From positions 138,179-202,178 of the forward strand of contig MEHQ01002323.1 of NCBI GenBank assembly GCA_008828725.1: a stretch of DNA of 64,000 nt, read 5' to 3'. Every line of letters starts with the position of its first letter. Positions within the stretch are counted from its first letter, which is position 1. Below are positions 45,681 through 57,530 of the stretch, one piece after another. This stretch comes from Saccharina japonica. Taxonomy: Eukaryota > Sar > Phaeophyceae > Laminariales > Laminariaceae. The notes under the pieces are model-generated. The model searched no databases. It worked only from the letters and a program-made list of their open reading frames with translations, and was not told the DNA's origin. Both the position numbers and the translations under genes were made by a program.

Positions 45681-48177
45681 GAAAAAAACCAAAAGTGTGC
45701 CTTACCCCACGCGCGCTGTGGTGGTGAGCAACACAACCGTATTCTGCACACACGTGCCCCATGAGCAGACAATCACCAGGTAGGTGCGGGTAGCCCTAGG
45801 TTTCGTTCCAAAGCATTGTGTGGGGCTGCTGGACTGCCGCCTTCGCACCCTGTGTCACTGCTGCTGCAAGCTGCTGCTTCTGCTAAAGGTGGCGTGCCAG
45901 GACAAAATAATTTCCGTTGCATCACTTCGTTTGGGATTTTTCATCCGGTCGGGTGGACGACGGAGATCGAGGAAAGGCAGGCTGGAAAAGACCCCTCTAT
46001 TTGTAGTGACGTCGGAAATTGGACATAGGTTTGATGGTACACACACGGAACCCGAACATACAGGTATATGCCAAACCCACACCACCTGGAATTGCGCCAT
46101 GTGTGTCAGACCAATCGTGCTCGCCTCGAAAAGCATGCCCTGCAAGGTAGATGATACTACTGCCTTCTCACCAGGTCCTCTCCCTCGTAATCGGAAACAC
46201 TTTCAGCAGTACCGCCACTGGACGTCCGAACGGCGTCGCTGCTCGTAGTTTTCCAACTGTCGACCAGTGAGTCGAAATTCGCCTCTATGGGGCTTCCTTC
46301 TCGCCAAACACCCTGAAGGGCGGCTGATGTTTAGGTCTGCGTGCCAGTTCCCCCACTTCTCAGTAACGTACTGCTTGCTGCCGGTCACGTTCCAAACTTC
46401 ATGGTTTAGGCCTGCAAACCGGAATTGAGCATTTGGCATTGGCATCGTCGAGATAATAGTGTCTAGCATTCTACAATGAGACGAGACGGCACGCCGGCGA
46501 CAGGGGAAACACTCCCGCACCCCCCGGTACCCCCACGTTACTTAGTTACTGGACTACGTACACCAGGACCCGGCTTCTCCTGCTTGACACCCCGATCACA
46601 CGTCAAGGACCTGAGACCTCCAGCTTGACCCCGTATATATAGCTAGCCTCCGGCAGGACCCATGAAAACATAAATCCCACGATGTACATGGATCGCAAGT
46701 AGGTGGCGGAACTTGGGCAATCGTTGTTGTTCTTGCTGCCTCGTTCGTAGTCAAGAGACGACAGGCTCCAGTAAGTGTATGCGTAATTTCGACGGGTGGA
46801 CGGCACATATTACTTCAAGGCCTCACTGTATTGCGGGGAAACTCGTTTTTGACGACTTCGACCTGCAGTACGTACGCCATGTCGCTGGTATACACACTAT
46901 TGCGGGACTTGACGCACTAAGGGGGGGCTGGTATTTCAATAGTGCGCACACCGTACTATGGCGGGACCGTCACGGCTCTATGTGACTACCAATTACAGCA
47001 GCTCTGTACAGGACGGCAGAGCCTGCACAATGTCAGGCAGCAGCACATACGTTATCCCTCAGTTGGCTGTAGTCCCATCGTACGCACGTTATACTGTTCC
47101 GCAGGGCAGTCAAGGGTGTTATCGAGGCGGCTAGGGTATGGGTAACCGTAGAGGACGAGCAGGATGTCATATTACACTACGTAATGCCCTACATACACTA
47201 TTCAATATATCCGAGGATAGTGCTGTACTTCCCTACATATCAGACATAGTGCGGTACAACACATACCGGGTGTGTTCAGGGTCCCACTTTAGTGCAGATA
47301 TAAATAAATAATGTTATGGCGACCCACGGCACTATTGCGGGACCACGACTGCTGTACCAATAACGAGTCTCATATACGTGCAAGTAATGGTCCCTCTGCA
47401 GTGCCGATTGAGAAGCGCCGGTTTCCCGCTATAGCGCCGGTGAAATCGATTGCTACAGTCTAGGTGTTGTTGTCTTATTATGTCAGTGCAGGTTTCACTT
47501 GCTATGGTTTTGTTTATTGTTCATCCCATGCATTCTCTTCCCACTTCTGTCCCTCTCCCTCCATAGTCGTAACTCAGATCCGGGGTCACAAAGCAGGCTC
47601 TTCTCCCTTCTCCCCATATTACTTCGTACTTTGTATGTATGAAAGAGAAAGCACAGCACAGCTCGGTCGTCAAGTTGTGAAGTACGAAAAATAGGAAATC
47701 AACAAAACTGAGAAAGAAGAAAGACGTACGAGTACACATTTAATTTGTACGTACACGTGCATACGAGTATACTCGTACGTACTCGTACTCGAAAAAAAGA
47801 AAAAAGAAAACCCATCGGACCCATTGCGCCGCAAAAAACAAAAAACAGTTTTGACGTCTTTCGTGTTCTGTCAGCCTTGATGCTCCCCGTCCCTCCGCGA
47901 TCACGTCGCCATCGATTCGGTCCGGGTCAAGCTCTACTGCCTCTCTGCCCCAGTGAGCCCCGTGGCCCGCCTCGCATGGAGCCCGGTGCTCACCGTGGCT
48001 CCTCGTTCGCCCGCTCCATCATGATGGTGTTTAAACTGCCGGGGTTTCTCTTTAAATCCTATTTGTTCCGATAAATAATCAACGCTTGAATTTTCTTTTA
48101 CACTACCAAACGACCCTTATATTTTCGTACATGCTGCAGCAGCAACGCAGACAAAGCGCCTTTATGCTTCCCTCGTG
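45681..48177. other. Intronic DNA, no exon confidently found
   Basis: GC-rich patches at 45780-45900, 46200-46330 and 47880-48010 could hide exons of the transporter or another gene. One example is the minus frame 46203-46520, which reads like real protein but matches nothing I know. A short repeat (TAACTCAGATCCGGGGTCAC) near 47572 is shared with 30078. Confidence 0.4.
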
Positions 48178-49563
48178 TCTCGGTGGACACGCCACGCCTA
48201 GCCACGAAAAAGGCGACCGCGCTCCTTCTGACCCCCCCTCTACTGGCCAGCGCCCTCCCATACCCGCGATGGCGCCGGGCTCGCCCGCGTTGCCGTGCTG
48301 TCTGGGCAAACACACGAACCCAAAACTGAAAGAGGATGAAGCCTCTCGCCAACTAAAGTATGTAGGGAACAAAGAGGGAGAGAATGAGCAAGTAATGAAC
48401 GGAGGCGGTGTTCGAAGTGGGAGCTCTGAGAGGCCAGGGATGAGGGATCCCTGGGGGAGATATGAGTAAGTGTGTCTGTACGTATCAAAGGCTAGTAGTA
48501 CTACTGCTTTGGTACTGCTTGCTGCTGTACGTATATTAAGAATATACCGGTATAAACAAAAAAAACACAGCTGTGAGATCGAGGATTTGATTTAAACTCA
48601 TCTTTGCAAGCTGAGTGGGATACTTCCATCGCGCGAACTACACGTATATGTAGTAGTCCCGGTACCGCCGTATAGGTATACGCGTATATCAGGTACGTAC
48701 CATGGCGTAGAAGAGAGGAGAGTCTTATAGTACCACGCAATGAGCTGTTGAGCTGCTCGGTCACAGTGATGGTTAATATATGACTATGAGTATACCGTTA
48801 ATGCGCTGGGCCGTTGGATTGGTTTTGACGACCACCTCTGTAACGAGAACCTCGCCGCCGGTGCTTCGTATTGTCTCGGTGGACACGCCACGCCTAGCCA
48901 CGAAAAAGGCGACCNCGCTCCTTCTGACCCCCCCTCTACTGGCCAGCGCCCTCCCATACCCGCGATGGCGCCGGGCTCGCCCGCGTTGCCGTGCTGTCTG
49001 GGCAAACACACGAACCCAAAACTGAAAGAGGATGAAGCCTCTCGCCAACTAAAGTATGTAGGGAACAAAGAGGGAGAGAATGAGCAAGTAATGAACGGAG
49101 GCGGTGTTCGAAGTGGGAGCTCTGAGAGGCCAGGGATGAGGGATCCCTGGGGGAGATATGAGTAAGTATGTCTGTACGTATCAAAGGATAGTGGTACTAC
49201 TGCTTTGGTACTGCTTGCTGCTGTACGTATATTAAGAATATACCGGTATAAAAAAAAAACACAGCTGTGAGATCGAGGATTTGATTTAAACTCATCTTTG
49301 CAAGCTGAGTGGGATACTTCCATCGCGCGAACTACACGTATATGTAGTAGTCCCGGTACCGCCGTATAGGTATACGCGTATATCAGGTACGTACCATGGC
49401 GTAGAAGAGAGGAGAGTCTTATAGTACCACGCAATGAGCTGTTGAGCTGCTCGGTCACAGTGATGGTTAATATATGACTATGAGTATACCGTTAATGCGC
49501 TGGGCCGTTGGATTGGTTTTGACGACCACCTCTGTAACGAGAACCTCGCCGCCGGTGCTTCGT
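48178..49563. repeat. Tandem duplication of about 695 bp (contains repeat D)
   Basis: The segment starting TCTCGGTGGACACGCCACGC at 48178 is repeated from 48874, almost base for base, up to CCGGTGCTTCGTAT at about 49563. The second copy has an n at 48915 where the first has G. Half of each unit is repeat D, also found inverted at 34505-34868. The open frames in it are the same in both copies and match no domain. Confidence 0.88.
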
Positions 49564-49828
49564 ATATCGAAAACGACGATTTTTATACGAATTTTGTGTC
49601 AAAAAGTCGGTGTTTTTGAGTTTTCGCAGATATCTCAACGAGATCAAGTCGGGAAAATAAAAAGTATAGAAATTTTCATATACGATTTTTTTTTGCATAA
49701 GCAGTGGTGTGTCAGTGTTAGTGTCCACAATTTTTGTAGCCTAATTTGCAGTGGTTCACGAGATCCGACTCAACAAAGCTTTATCCGCTTTACGGCTGGC
49801 CCAGCTCGTACTGCTGTTGTTGTTGATG

Positions 49829-49880
49829 TTAATGTTATTGCTGCTGCTGCTGCTGCTGCAGCTGCTGCTGCTGCTGCTAA
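49829..49880. repeat. (CTG)n microsatellite
   Basis: GCTGCTGCTGCTG units are interrupted by TTGATGTT and GCAG variants. Confidence 0.75.
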
Positions 49881-50138
49881 TGTTGCTGTTGTTGTTGGTC
49901 CTAGGCTATGTACGATCGGGGTACGATTTCCTACCGGAGACTCCGCTAATACGACTGCTGCTGCTGAGTGATTTATGTTTGCGGATCACTGCTGACCAAC
50001 TGCATGACTGACTGCTCGTATTGTGCCGCAACATACTGGCACTGCTCGTACTAGCAAGTATACTACTGTTAATAGTACAGGCAGTACGTAGACTACGAGT
50101 ACGAGTGTCCAAGAGCAGTTCGTACATCATATCCTCAC

Positions 50139-50327
50139 CAGCTCGCCAGCGAACACGCTCGCCGTCAGGGACCCCTGCAGGATCGACGACAGCCCCCACT
50201 CCGCGGCCACGCACGGCACGAGATAGCTGAGCAGCGTCACCTCGATCCCGTCGGTGCCAATCGCCAACCCCACAGCCCCCTTCATCATCGTAATGAACAA
50301 ACCCGTGCCTCGGGAAGCGCAGATCAC
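50139..50327 (-). CDS. MFS transporter exon (TM1 and TM2)
   Basis: On the minus strand acceptor TGTCTTCAG precedes a 63-codon, phase-0 exon ending at a GTGAGG donor (50138). It contains GTGLFITMMKGAVGLAIGTD, then GIEVTLLSYLVPCVAAEWGL and SILQGSLTASVFAGEL. This is the classic first-two-helix pattern of SV2-like/MFS transporters (G-x-G-x-F at the start of TM1, D-x-x-E-V in TM1, then S-L-x-x-S-V-F-x-G in TM2). The next exons, with the D-R-x-G-R-R loop and TM3-TM8, should lie between 29.0 and 50.1 kb but were not recognised. The N-terminal exon upstream, toward 50.4-51.0 kb, is also uncertain. Confidence 0.85.
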
Positions 50328-51749
50328 CTGAAGACAGCGGGGTGCGGGGTATCGTATATACTCAGCAAGTGAATGGAGTGTGAAGAACAAAAAAAGTGGT
50401 CCAAGAGTCGAGAGACGAGGGCTGGAGGTACATCTGTGTACGAGTCAGGTTACATAAGATATGGGCCGTAAAGAGGGACGAGGATCGGCCTATGGCAGCA
50501 ATCGTTAGACTCGCGTAGTGTACCCATTTTTTTTAACCGGACACAGCGGCAGTAGTCAGTAGTCATCGTAGCAGCAGTGCCAGCACGAGATCATTTTTGA
50601 ACCGTGACAGCAGGGCTCTGGTCTACGTCTGAGACGAAATTACGATGCTGTTTTTCCTCCGACACGGCTATCCGTGATCTTCGAGTACTCGAATCACTAC
50701 AGACGGAACAACAAACCTCCTCGACGGTTGAAGGCCCAATGGCGAGCCTCCTCCCCGAATCTAACGGCATGGCGACTGCTGTCTCCAGGAACGACGTAGC
50801 AGGGCTGTGATCTGGAGGGACTGACTCTACCGCACGCCTATCATGATTTTCAAGGAGGTGGACATCCCTACAAAGAAACGCCTTACCAATGTTTGGTTCT
50901 CCCTGAAGAACCGCCCCCACGAAAAAGGCAAGAAGGCAGAAAGCAGAGCACAAAACATGGCTGCAATCGCGCTATCTCTCGCTTTTTTTACCCAGGTACT
51001 CTGATCCTTCTGGAGGTAGCACTACTCTATTTGCCCGGTGTGCCATGAAATGCTCGTGAGACTCCCCACATGACGCTCCCGACGCACCCGAAATTGCTTC
51101 AATTTACACATGATGTGTCAAGAGATGCCTATGAACGACCTCTCTCTTTCGTCGACACCTTCCGCACACCGCACAGCTCGTGGCCGTTGAAGGCTTCGTG
51201 GTAGCGGCGACTCCGTGGTCTGGAATAAGGCAACGGTACCCCACCGCCGGCGCTGGGAAATCCCTGGTATACGGCGAACGGAACCGCGCCCGGTATGGGT
51301 CATGGACCAGTAAAGGTGATTTGGGGGGAGCTGTCATGCACTACTCAACTGCCAGCACCGGTTATAGAGTACGAGTACGTCGTAGCTGCATCGTACGGTA
51401 GAGAGATGGCATACTACGCTGCTCGGCACGTAAGTCAAGTCTACTGCTGTAGGGTATCAAGCTGTACAGCAGTGTACAGCAGTGTACGCCAAAGCCAGAT
51501 GTCAAGCGAGCTTGTTGGTGCTGTTGTCTACGTTGTCCGTATGGTGGTTGTCGCCCGCTGCAGTGCAAAACTCTATCGTGAAGTGTAGCTCACTCTGTGT
51601 CCCACCCCTCCACATACCCATGGTCAAGTAGCACATGACCGTCGTCTCGCCATCGTCCATACTCGTATCATACCACATCGTATCATAACACATCGTATAA
51701 TACCATACCTACCCAGGACACATCAGACAGCGTGCAGCTACAGCTTGTG
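50328..51749. other. Divergent intergenic region or transporter 5' end
   Basis: This 1.4-kb region separates the minus-strand transporter from the plus-strand CobW gene. A minus-strand frame 50591-50953 begins with ATG and could encode the transporter N-terminus (it contains STVEEVCCSV), but no motif proves it. No TATA-type promoter stands out. CTGTACAGCAGTGTACAGCA repeats lie at about 51461-51490. Confidence 0.35.
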
Positions 51750-51995
51750 ATGCTTGCTCTTGCTTTGCGATCGCTACGGTTACGGATCATTCTCGACGCA
51801 TCCGGGGTACCTCCTATTCATAATACATGCCCCGGTTCTATCCACTACCTACGTAATGCTCGCCGACACGCAGGCCCTTTGCTCAGTCTGACCGGCGGAG
51901 GGCAGCAGGGGAGACCGGCGGCGTCAGGCAGCGCAGCGGCCTCCTCCTCGTCGTCGACGTCGTCGTTGTCTTCGACGGCCGCCGGCGCTTCTCAG
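51750..51995 (+). CDS. CobW-type GTPase exon 1 (tentative)
   Basis: The first ATG of the frame is at 51750 and the exon ends ...GASQ with donor GTGCGC at 51996, phase 0, matching the phase-0 start of exon 2. The encoded segment is Arg/Leu-rich at first and then Ser/Ala-rich (SSSSSTSSLSSTAAGAS). It could be an organelle-targeting presequence or only a disordered tail. The GC-rich Ser block (51880-51995) looks coding. The part before 51871 may instead be 5' UTR or intron, since CGACACGCAG could be an acceptor there. Confidence 0.45.
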
Positions 51996-53259
51996 GTGCG
52001 CTATATCCCATACATATCATACCAGGTACATATGTACGATACTAGGCACACGTCGTAGGGGGGAGGGGGGAGGACCGCCTGCTTATGTGACCCCAGATCT
52101 AAGGTGCGAAAGGAGGGACCTGGAGAAAGTACGTACTACTGTAGTACTCGTACTGGTAAGTACTCTGTGTACGTATTGTAGTCTGTAGTGCAAATAAAGT
52201 AGGTGGGATGGAAATACCAGGTATGCTCGTAGCATGCGGGTGTGGAGATCGGGCTATCGTATATAGTACGAGAGCTTATAGTGTTATATGACATGGCGGA
52301 ACCTGTATTTTGACCGCGGCCCTCATTATAGCGATGAGTTGATGTTGCAGCACTAGGCGATGAGTTAATGCCACAACGCTAACAACAGCTACTACAATAA
52401 CAACAACAACATTGCTTGCACCTGCGTATATTACGTCTTTCGTGTTCACCAACTTTACGAATAGTAGTGGCGGCGCTCTGGTGTGTGCTTTGCCGAGGAG
52501 TACACTCTCCGGACTCGGGCAGGCGCGCGGTCCTCCGGCACGCGGCGGAGTTACCTACTCGTAGAATACGGCCGCCTTTGTAGTCTCAGTCTCAACGAAG
52601 TATGTTTAGGTTACAGTCTCTCGTAGATAAAGCGCTGCGCCTTTCCACTTTTGTACCATACTACACGTGCGTATGCCTGCTGACGACACCCAGCCTGCCT
52701 GTGGTTTGGGTGTCGAAACCTGCTGAGTGAGCCGTCGGTCGGCGCCGTACCGGCAAGCGTGAGACGCGACCGATTGAGTGAGCGTTGCGCTCTATCGAGA
52801 CCCAAACGCGGCGTGTCGCCTCGACGTCAGCAGTTACGCAGTTACGCCTCAAGCCCACGATGCAGACGGGGGCGGCCTTGGGCCTTGGTCCTTCGTACCT
52901 GCCGCATATGCCGCCTCCCAGAAATATAAACCCGCTTTTAATAATCAAAACCGCAGAAGCAAAAAAAAAACACGTATTTTCAATATTCTTAGCACAGCCT
53001 TTCAGAAGCGAACACCGCCTATGGTATATAAATAACGCCTTTCTAAAATCGAAACCCGCCTTTCAGGAGAAATTTCAAGAAACTAAACCCGCTTTTTTAA
53101 ATAGGCGAACATCTTCCAGACCCCAAATCCCGCCTTTCGAAAGCAAACACCGCCTTTTCAGAGAAGAAACACGTATATCGGGAGAATCTTTGATTTTTGG
53201 ATTTAGTACGTAATATATATGTATGTGCTTGCTTCGTCCCGCCCTTTCACGTCTCGAAG

Positions 53260-53400
53260 GTGGCGGGATCATCGAATGAGCTAGGAGAGGAGAACGAGGA
53301 AGGAGATGACGTTGACCGGCGTATCCCGATCACCCTCATCAGTGGCTTCCTCGGGGCCGGAAAGACGTCTCTCTTGCAGAGCCTGCTTAAGAACAGGGAG
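53260..53400 (+). CDS. CobW-type GTPase exon 2 (Walker A)
   Basis: The exon runs from acceptor TCTCGAAG to donor GTGGGG, phase 0 at both ends. After an acidic stretch it reads RRIPITLISGFLGAGKTSLL, with the P-loop G-F-L-G-A-G-K-T-S typical of the G3E/COG0523 family (CobW, P47K, ZNG1, UreG relatives). These GTPases act as metallochaperones that deliver zinc or cobalt to client enzymes. I see no CPEL-type motif of animal ZNG1 in the upstream sequence. Confidence 0.92.
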
Positions 53401-53812
53401 GTGGGGATGCAGTATTCGTCAGAAGTACGAAGCGGTGCCGTGCCGTGTCGTGTCGTGTCGTGTCGGGTATTGTCGTGTACTGCCGTGCTACCCCCCCTTT
53501 GCTTTGCTTTGCCACGGCACGCCTCGCCTCGCATGCCTTGTCTTGCCGTGTTTTGCCGTGCTTTGCTGTGCTTCGCTTACTTTGCATTCAACTCAGTGCC
53601 GTTTCTAAACTGGTTGGCGCACTAACAAAGAGGAAATACGTACCGCATGTCAATAGCTGTACGTATGATAACACTACTGCTTCATAGCAGTCGTCACGGT
53701 TGTCTATATAACACTCGTCGTCGTGATCATTTGCTGCTCTGATGTTTCTATGTTTTCCTTCTTGTTGGACGAACGGGCGGGTGGACGGACGGGCAAAAAA
53801 ACGCCTTCCTAG

Positions 53813-53943
53813 GGTGTTCGCATCGGCATGGTAGTGAACGATATGGCGGAGGTGAACGTCGACGCGAAGCTGGTCCGCGATGACCCGAACTCTCAAGGGG
53901 AAGGCGCGGACTCCGTGGAGCTCCAGAACGGCTGCATCTGCTG
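53813..53943 (+). CDS. CobW-type GTPase exon 3 (VND, NGCIC)
   Basis: It follows a TTCCTAG acceptor. Reading GVRIGMVVNDMAEVNVDAKL, it carries the V-N-D/E-x-(G/A)-E switch I region. It ends LQNGCIC plus two bases (TG) before a GTGGGT donor. The next exon supplies C, completing Cys and the conserved metal-binding C-x-C-C motif, so the motif is split across the splice junction. Confidence 0.92.
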
Positions 53944-54734
53944 GTGGGTGACTCTTCTCTCTCTCTCTCCGCTGTTCGATTGGTCGATTTTTTGGTTGGT
54001 TGGTTCGTTGATTGGCTCGTTGGTTTATTGGCCCGTTGGTTGATGAGTCAATTGGTTGATTGATCGGCTGGTTGGTTGCTCGGTTTTGTTTATTGGCCGG
54101 TTTTTGTTGATTGGTCGATTCGTCGATCAGTCAATTTGTGGATTGGTCGATTGGTCGGTTTGTTCATTGGTCGTTTGGTCGATTTGTCGATTGGTCCATT
54201 GGTCGGTTAGTCGATTGGCCGATTTGTTGATTGGTCGATTTGTCTAAGTTCTTGATTGGTCGATTTTCTTGGCGATTTCTTGGTTGGTCGATTGGATTCC
54301 TTCGATGGTGGTTTTGTATGTTTTGTTACGTAGCGTCACGGAGGACGGGGCAGGGGGGCGCGGGTCGGCGGGCTCTCGCCTCTCTACTTTCAATACTGCA
54401 ATACCAGCGCGTTGTATGCTACAGTGTTTGGAAAGTCGGTTAGGAGTTCCCCACGGCAGCGGCGCACGGTCAGGGGACGGAGGGGACGGGGGGGCCGTAC
54501 TCATTTGTTGCTTGCCTCTAAGTAATTCGACCATCGACCACGCGTCCCTTTCGAGACGGAGCAGGGGGGGGGTTACACTTTACGCGTGCAAGAAAAACGT
54601 TGCACCTGCCCCCCCCCCCCCGTTCTCTGAAGCTTGTGTAATATGTGTGTGTGTACTGCAGGCCGCGAGGCACCGGTTTCATGGCGTATGTACACCCGTC
54701 TGGCGGACTGCTCCGCCGCAAGGATAGGGGGGGG

Positions 54735-54956
54735 GTGTACTCATGTTGTGCACGGCCGTAGTCATATGACCATAGACCCTCGCATCCCTACAATGCCGGG
54801 ACGGAGCGCGTTGGGTTTTCACCAACCAGGCAGACATTGCTTGCACCAAGCGCGAAACGCCATGAGGTATTGGGCGAGTCGCATGGAGGGTGAGCTGCAT
54901 CCTGCTAAGAACCGCCTCTGAGGCGGACTTGCATATGGACGACAGCTTCAATGAGT
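54735..54956 (-). repeat. Dispersed repeat family R, inverted copy
   Basis: This is the reverse complement of 21269-21496 with about 10 percent visible differences. It covers the full unit from TCATTGAAGCTGTCGTCCAT to GAGTACACCC in minus orientation. Confidence 0.75.
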
Positions 54957-55643
54957 TAATTTAATTTCTGGTGTGGCGACTTCCGGAGACAGCAATGGGT
55001 TTTACTATGTAACTGCCTCGCGGATGCTTGCCTTAGTCATTTGACCATTGACCACGCATCCCTTTCGAGACGGAGGGGGGGGGGGGGGGGGGGGCGTACT
55101 CATTTGTTGCTTGCCTTAGTCATTTGACCATTGACCACGCATCCCTTTCGAGACGGAGGGGGGGGAGGGGGGTAGAATGGGTGGGGACATTTACAACGGG
55201 GCCGAGAACTCTCTTGTTCCGCGTGCTGCTGTGCTACACTCCGTGCTGGTAGCCTTGAAAAAAGGATGAAAACACTCAAACCCGGAGCGTTTCATTGTGT
55301 TGTTTTTCCGTATTTCCCGGCGCCCGCGTGGTTTGCGATCAGCCACGACTATAATACCTTGTTTACTTGCGGCTTTTGTTTTTAGTCACCAGGTACGGTA
55401 CAAGTATGCATTACAAACATGCCTGCTCTGAGCTCGACCAGTTTGGGCTATATATATCAAATACCTGGTGCGCTAGCGTTACGAAAAGCCATCCGTTGTA
55501 GCGCCTGCTATGAATTCGACAATTCGACAAGATTTGGCTTATATACCTGATACCGGTTCATATATACATACTCTGCTTTCCATGCCATCGCTTCTTTCTT
55601 TCTATTTTTTTCACTGCTGTATATTGTTTTGTTTTTTTCTGCC

Positions 55644-55771
55644 CCCGCGCTTGGTGCAAGCAATGTCTGCCTGGTCCGTGGAAAAACCCAACGTGCTCCG
55701 TCCCGGCAATGTAGGGGTGCGAGAGTATATGGTCATACGACTACGGCCATGCATGAAAATGAAGCACACCT
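55644..55771 (+). repeat. Dispersed repeat family R, partial copy
   Basis: It matches the right-hand half of the unit (GCTTGGTGCAAGCAATGTCT to AATGAAGCACACC). It ends about 50 bp before the exon at 55820 and may supply part of that intron end. Confidence 0.7.
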
Positions 55772-55819
55772 CCCCCCTGCTCTCGCCACCCATCGTCCAT
55801 CTTCCATCGCTCCCTCCAG

Positions 55820-55991
55820 CTCGATGAGCCAAGAGCTGTTCGTTTCGGTGAACCAGCTGGTGGAGATGGCAGCAGCCAAGGGGACCCACTACGACCACAT
55901 CGTCATCGAGTCCAGCGGCATCTCGGAGCCGAAGTCCGTGCGGTCTGTCTTCCAGGACGCGGAGTCGTACGAGATGAAGCTCATGGACGAG
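55820..55991 (+). CDS. CobW-type GTPase exon 4 (ESSG switch II)
   Basis: The acceptor is CCCTCCAG. The first base completes the Cys codon, then SMSQELFVSVNQLVEMAAA, HYDHIVIESSGISEPKSV and DAESYEMKLMDE follow. E-x-S-G-(I/A)-(S/A)-(E/D)-P is the G3E Walker B/switch II signature. I end the exon at donor GTGGGG (55992, phase 0) because it joins in frame to VRLDTMVTVVDA. A later GT at 56009 would break the frame. Confidence 0.9.
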
Positions 55992-57530
55992 GTGGGGCCC
56001 ACGCTTCGGTAATATTTTTTCGATAGGTTTTTCTTCGGCTGAGTTGTGTTTATTTGGCTGGTTTTGGGGGGTTGTTTTTTTTGTTTTGTTTTGTCTTGAT
56101 TTTTCGATCTTGATTTTTCGGTCGATTTTCACCGATTCGCTTATTTCGAATGGTTACGTTTTGTTGTTGCTTTTTCGTTTGTTTTTTTTTTCGACGGACG
56201 TTTTCGACTATTTCTTTTGGAACGATTATTGGATCGGATTTCGACGTGTTATAGATTGCGGTTTTTCGATCTGTTTTTCGATCGTTTGTTTAGTTCATGT
56301 TTTAGTGTTTCTATGTACGAGTAGCATAATTTTGTTTTCCCTCGCGGCGGGTGGCGATCGATCGTCGTTTTTTTTTGTGTGTCTCTCGCTCGTGCTTCTG
56401 TCGGTTACGCTCTGCCCCTCCCAGCTACTACTACAGAAATGCGAGTACTCGTAGCATCCCGGGGTCTTCCCACGAATAATTGAACGGAAAGGGAACTGAC
56501 CTTGAATGACGTCACGTGTACTACAGGAGTTTTCGAAAAATTCCGCCAATCTAAAAACTACTGTGAAAAATTTGACCAATCAGGTTCGTATCGTAATTTT
56601 GTTCGCTCGTAGTTTTTTTATTCGCAGCAGCAGCAGCAGCACCTCCCATCTTCCAGCGTTTCCTAAGAAAGACCAAAGCAGTAAAAAGCGCTCCCGATGT
56701 TCATTTTGTGTGTGGCGATCGAGTTGTCTGTCGTTATTCCTGCTCTCCCCCACGCGCGGTCACAACAACTACAACAAAGAGCGCACACTTTTCATACAAC
56801 AAAGAGTGCACACTATTTTTTTTGTTTTCGTTGTGGTTGCTGTTCTCACCTTAACTCTCCGATAAAAACCGAATCCGTGGCACGCGACAGGCTCCAATAA
56901 CCCTGGAGTGGAAGAATACTCGTGCCTTATGACCTTTACGTAGGCGAAGGGCGCGCGAAAACAGGGGGGTGATGTATCTCGCCCCCCCCCCCTCCCCCCC
57001 CCTCGCCAGGCGAGGTGTTGAAAGCTCAGTAGTGTTTTACGACTTGACCCAACTTGGACAAGATGGTTGATAGTCCACACTAGCTCCTCATTCAGTAGTT
57101 CCGAGAAAAATCCGAGAGGTTTCCCAGACGGCCGGGTTTAAGGTTTAGGGTTATATAAGGGGTGTATTGTCAAGTGTATTTCGACCTTTTTGTCGAAGCT
57201 GGGCCAAGCAAGATCAGTGGGGTACCCAAGTACCAAGCCTGGTTGTTTTGGTCATACTCGGGTAGATACTCGAATACCTCCAGAGTATATATTGGGTACC
57301 CGGGTACCCCGAGAGTCTATATTGGGTACCCGGTACCCCCGGAGTATTTATTGGGTACCTGGGTACCCTCAGAGTATATATTGATGTGTTGGGTACCCGG
57401 GCACTCCAGAGTATATGTTGGGCGTACCCGGGTACCTCCAAAGTATATATTGGTACCGGGTACCCCCAGAGTATATACCCTGGTAAACATACCCGTGTAA
57501 CCCTCCCCCGCGCCCCCTTCCACGACTTAG
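55992..57530 (+). other. Intron 4 of the CobW-type gene
   Basis: This 1.5-kb intron has T-rich sequence at 56020-56330, a (CAG)n run at 56625-56641, C runs at about 56984-57003 and the 30-bp tandem array at 57225-57485. No gene is seen. Confidence 0.6.
57225..57485. repeat. Tandem repeat of about 30 bp with GGTACCCGGGTACC
   Basis: About eight units of the form GAGTATATATTGGGTACCCGGGTACCCC lie just upstream of exon 5. GGTACCCGGGTACC is self-complementary. Confidence 0.85.

Larger units (their letters stand above)
53944..55819 (+). other. Intron 3 of the CobW-type gene
   Basis: This 1.9-kb intron contains about 290 bp of degenerate GATTGGTCGATTTGT repeats (53990-54290), a C run at 54608-54620, two copies of repeat family R (54735-54956 inverted, 55644-55771 direct), the related CATCCCTTTCGAGACGGAG branch and a G run at about 55077-55094. 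No other gene is seen. Confidence 0.6.

Noticed and set aside
45178-45762. 194-codon and other long ORFs in the GGAAGCTTCC region
   Set aside because: All frames are open because the repeat is palindromic and lacks stop triplets; no non-repetitive protein sequence.
46203-46520. Minus-strand ORF that reads like real protein
   Set aside because: Considered as a missing transporter exon, but it is hydrophilic with no membrane segment and has no matching splice phase.
48178-48470. Possible transporter exon in the GC-rich part of the tandem unit
   Set aside because: None of the three minus frames gives a hydrophobic helix or the D-R-x-G-R-R loop; both copies are equally uninformative.
56009-56012. 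Alternative exon 4 donor after VGPTLR
   Set aside because: Using it puts the TVVDA exon out of frame; the GTGGGG donor at 55992 keeps frame and motif order.
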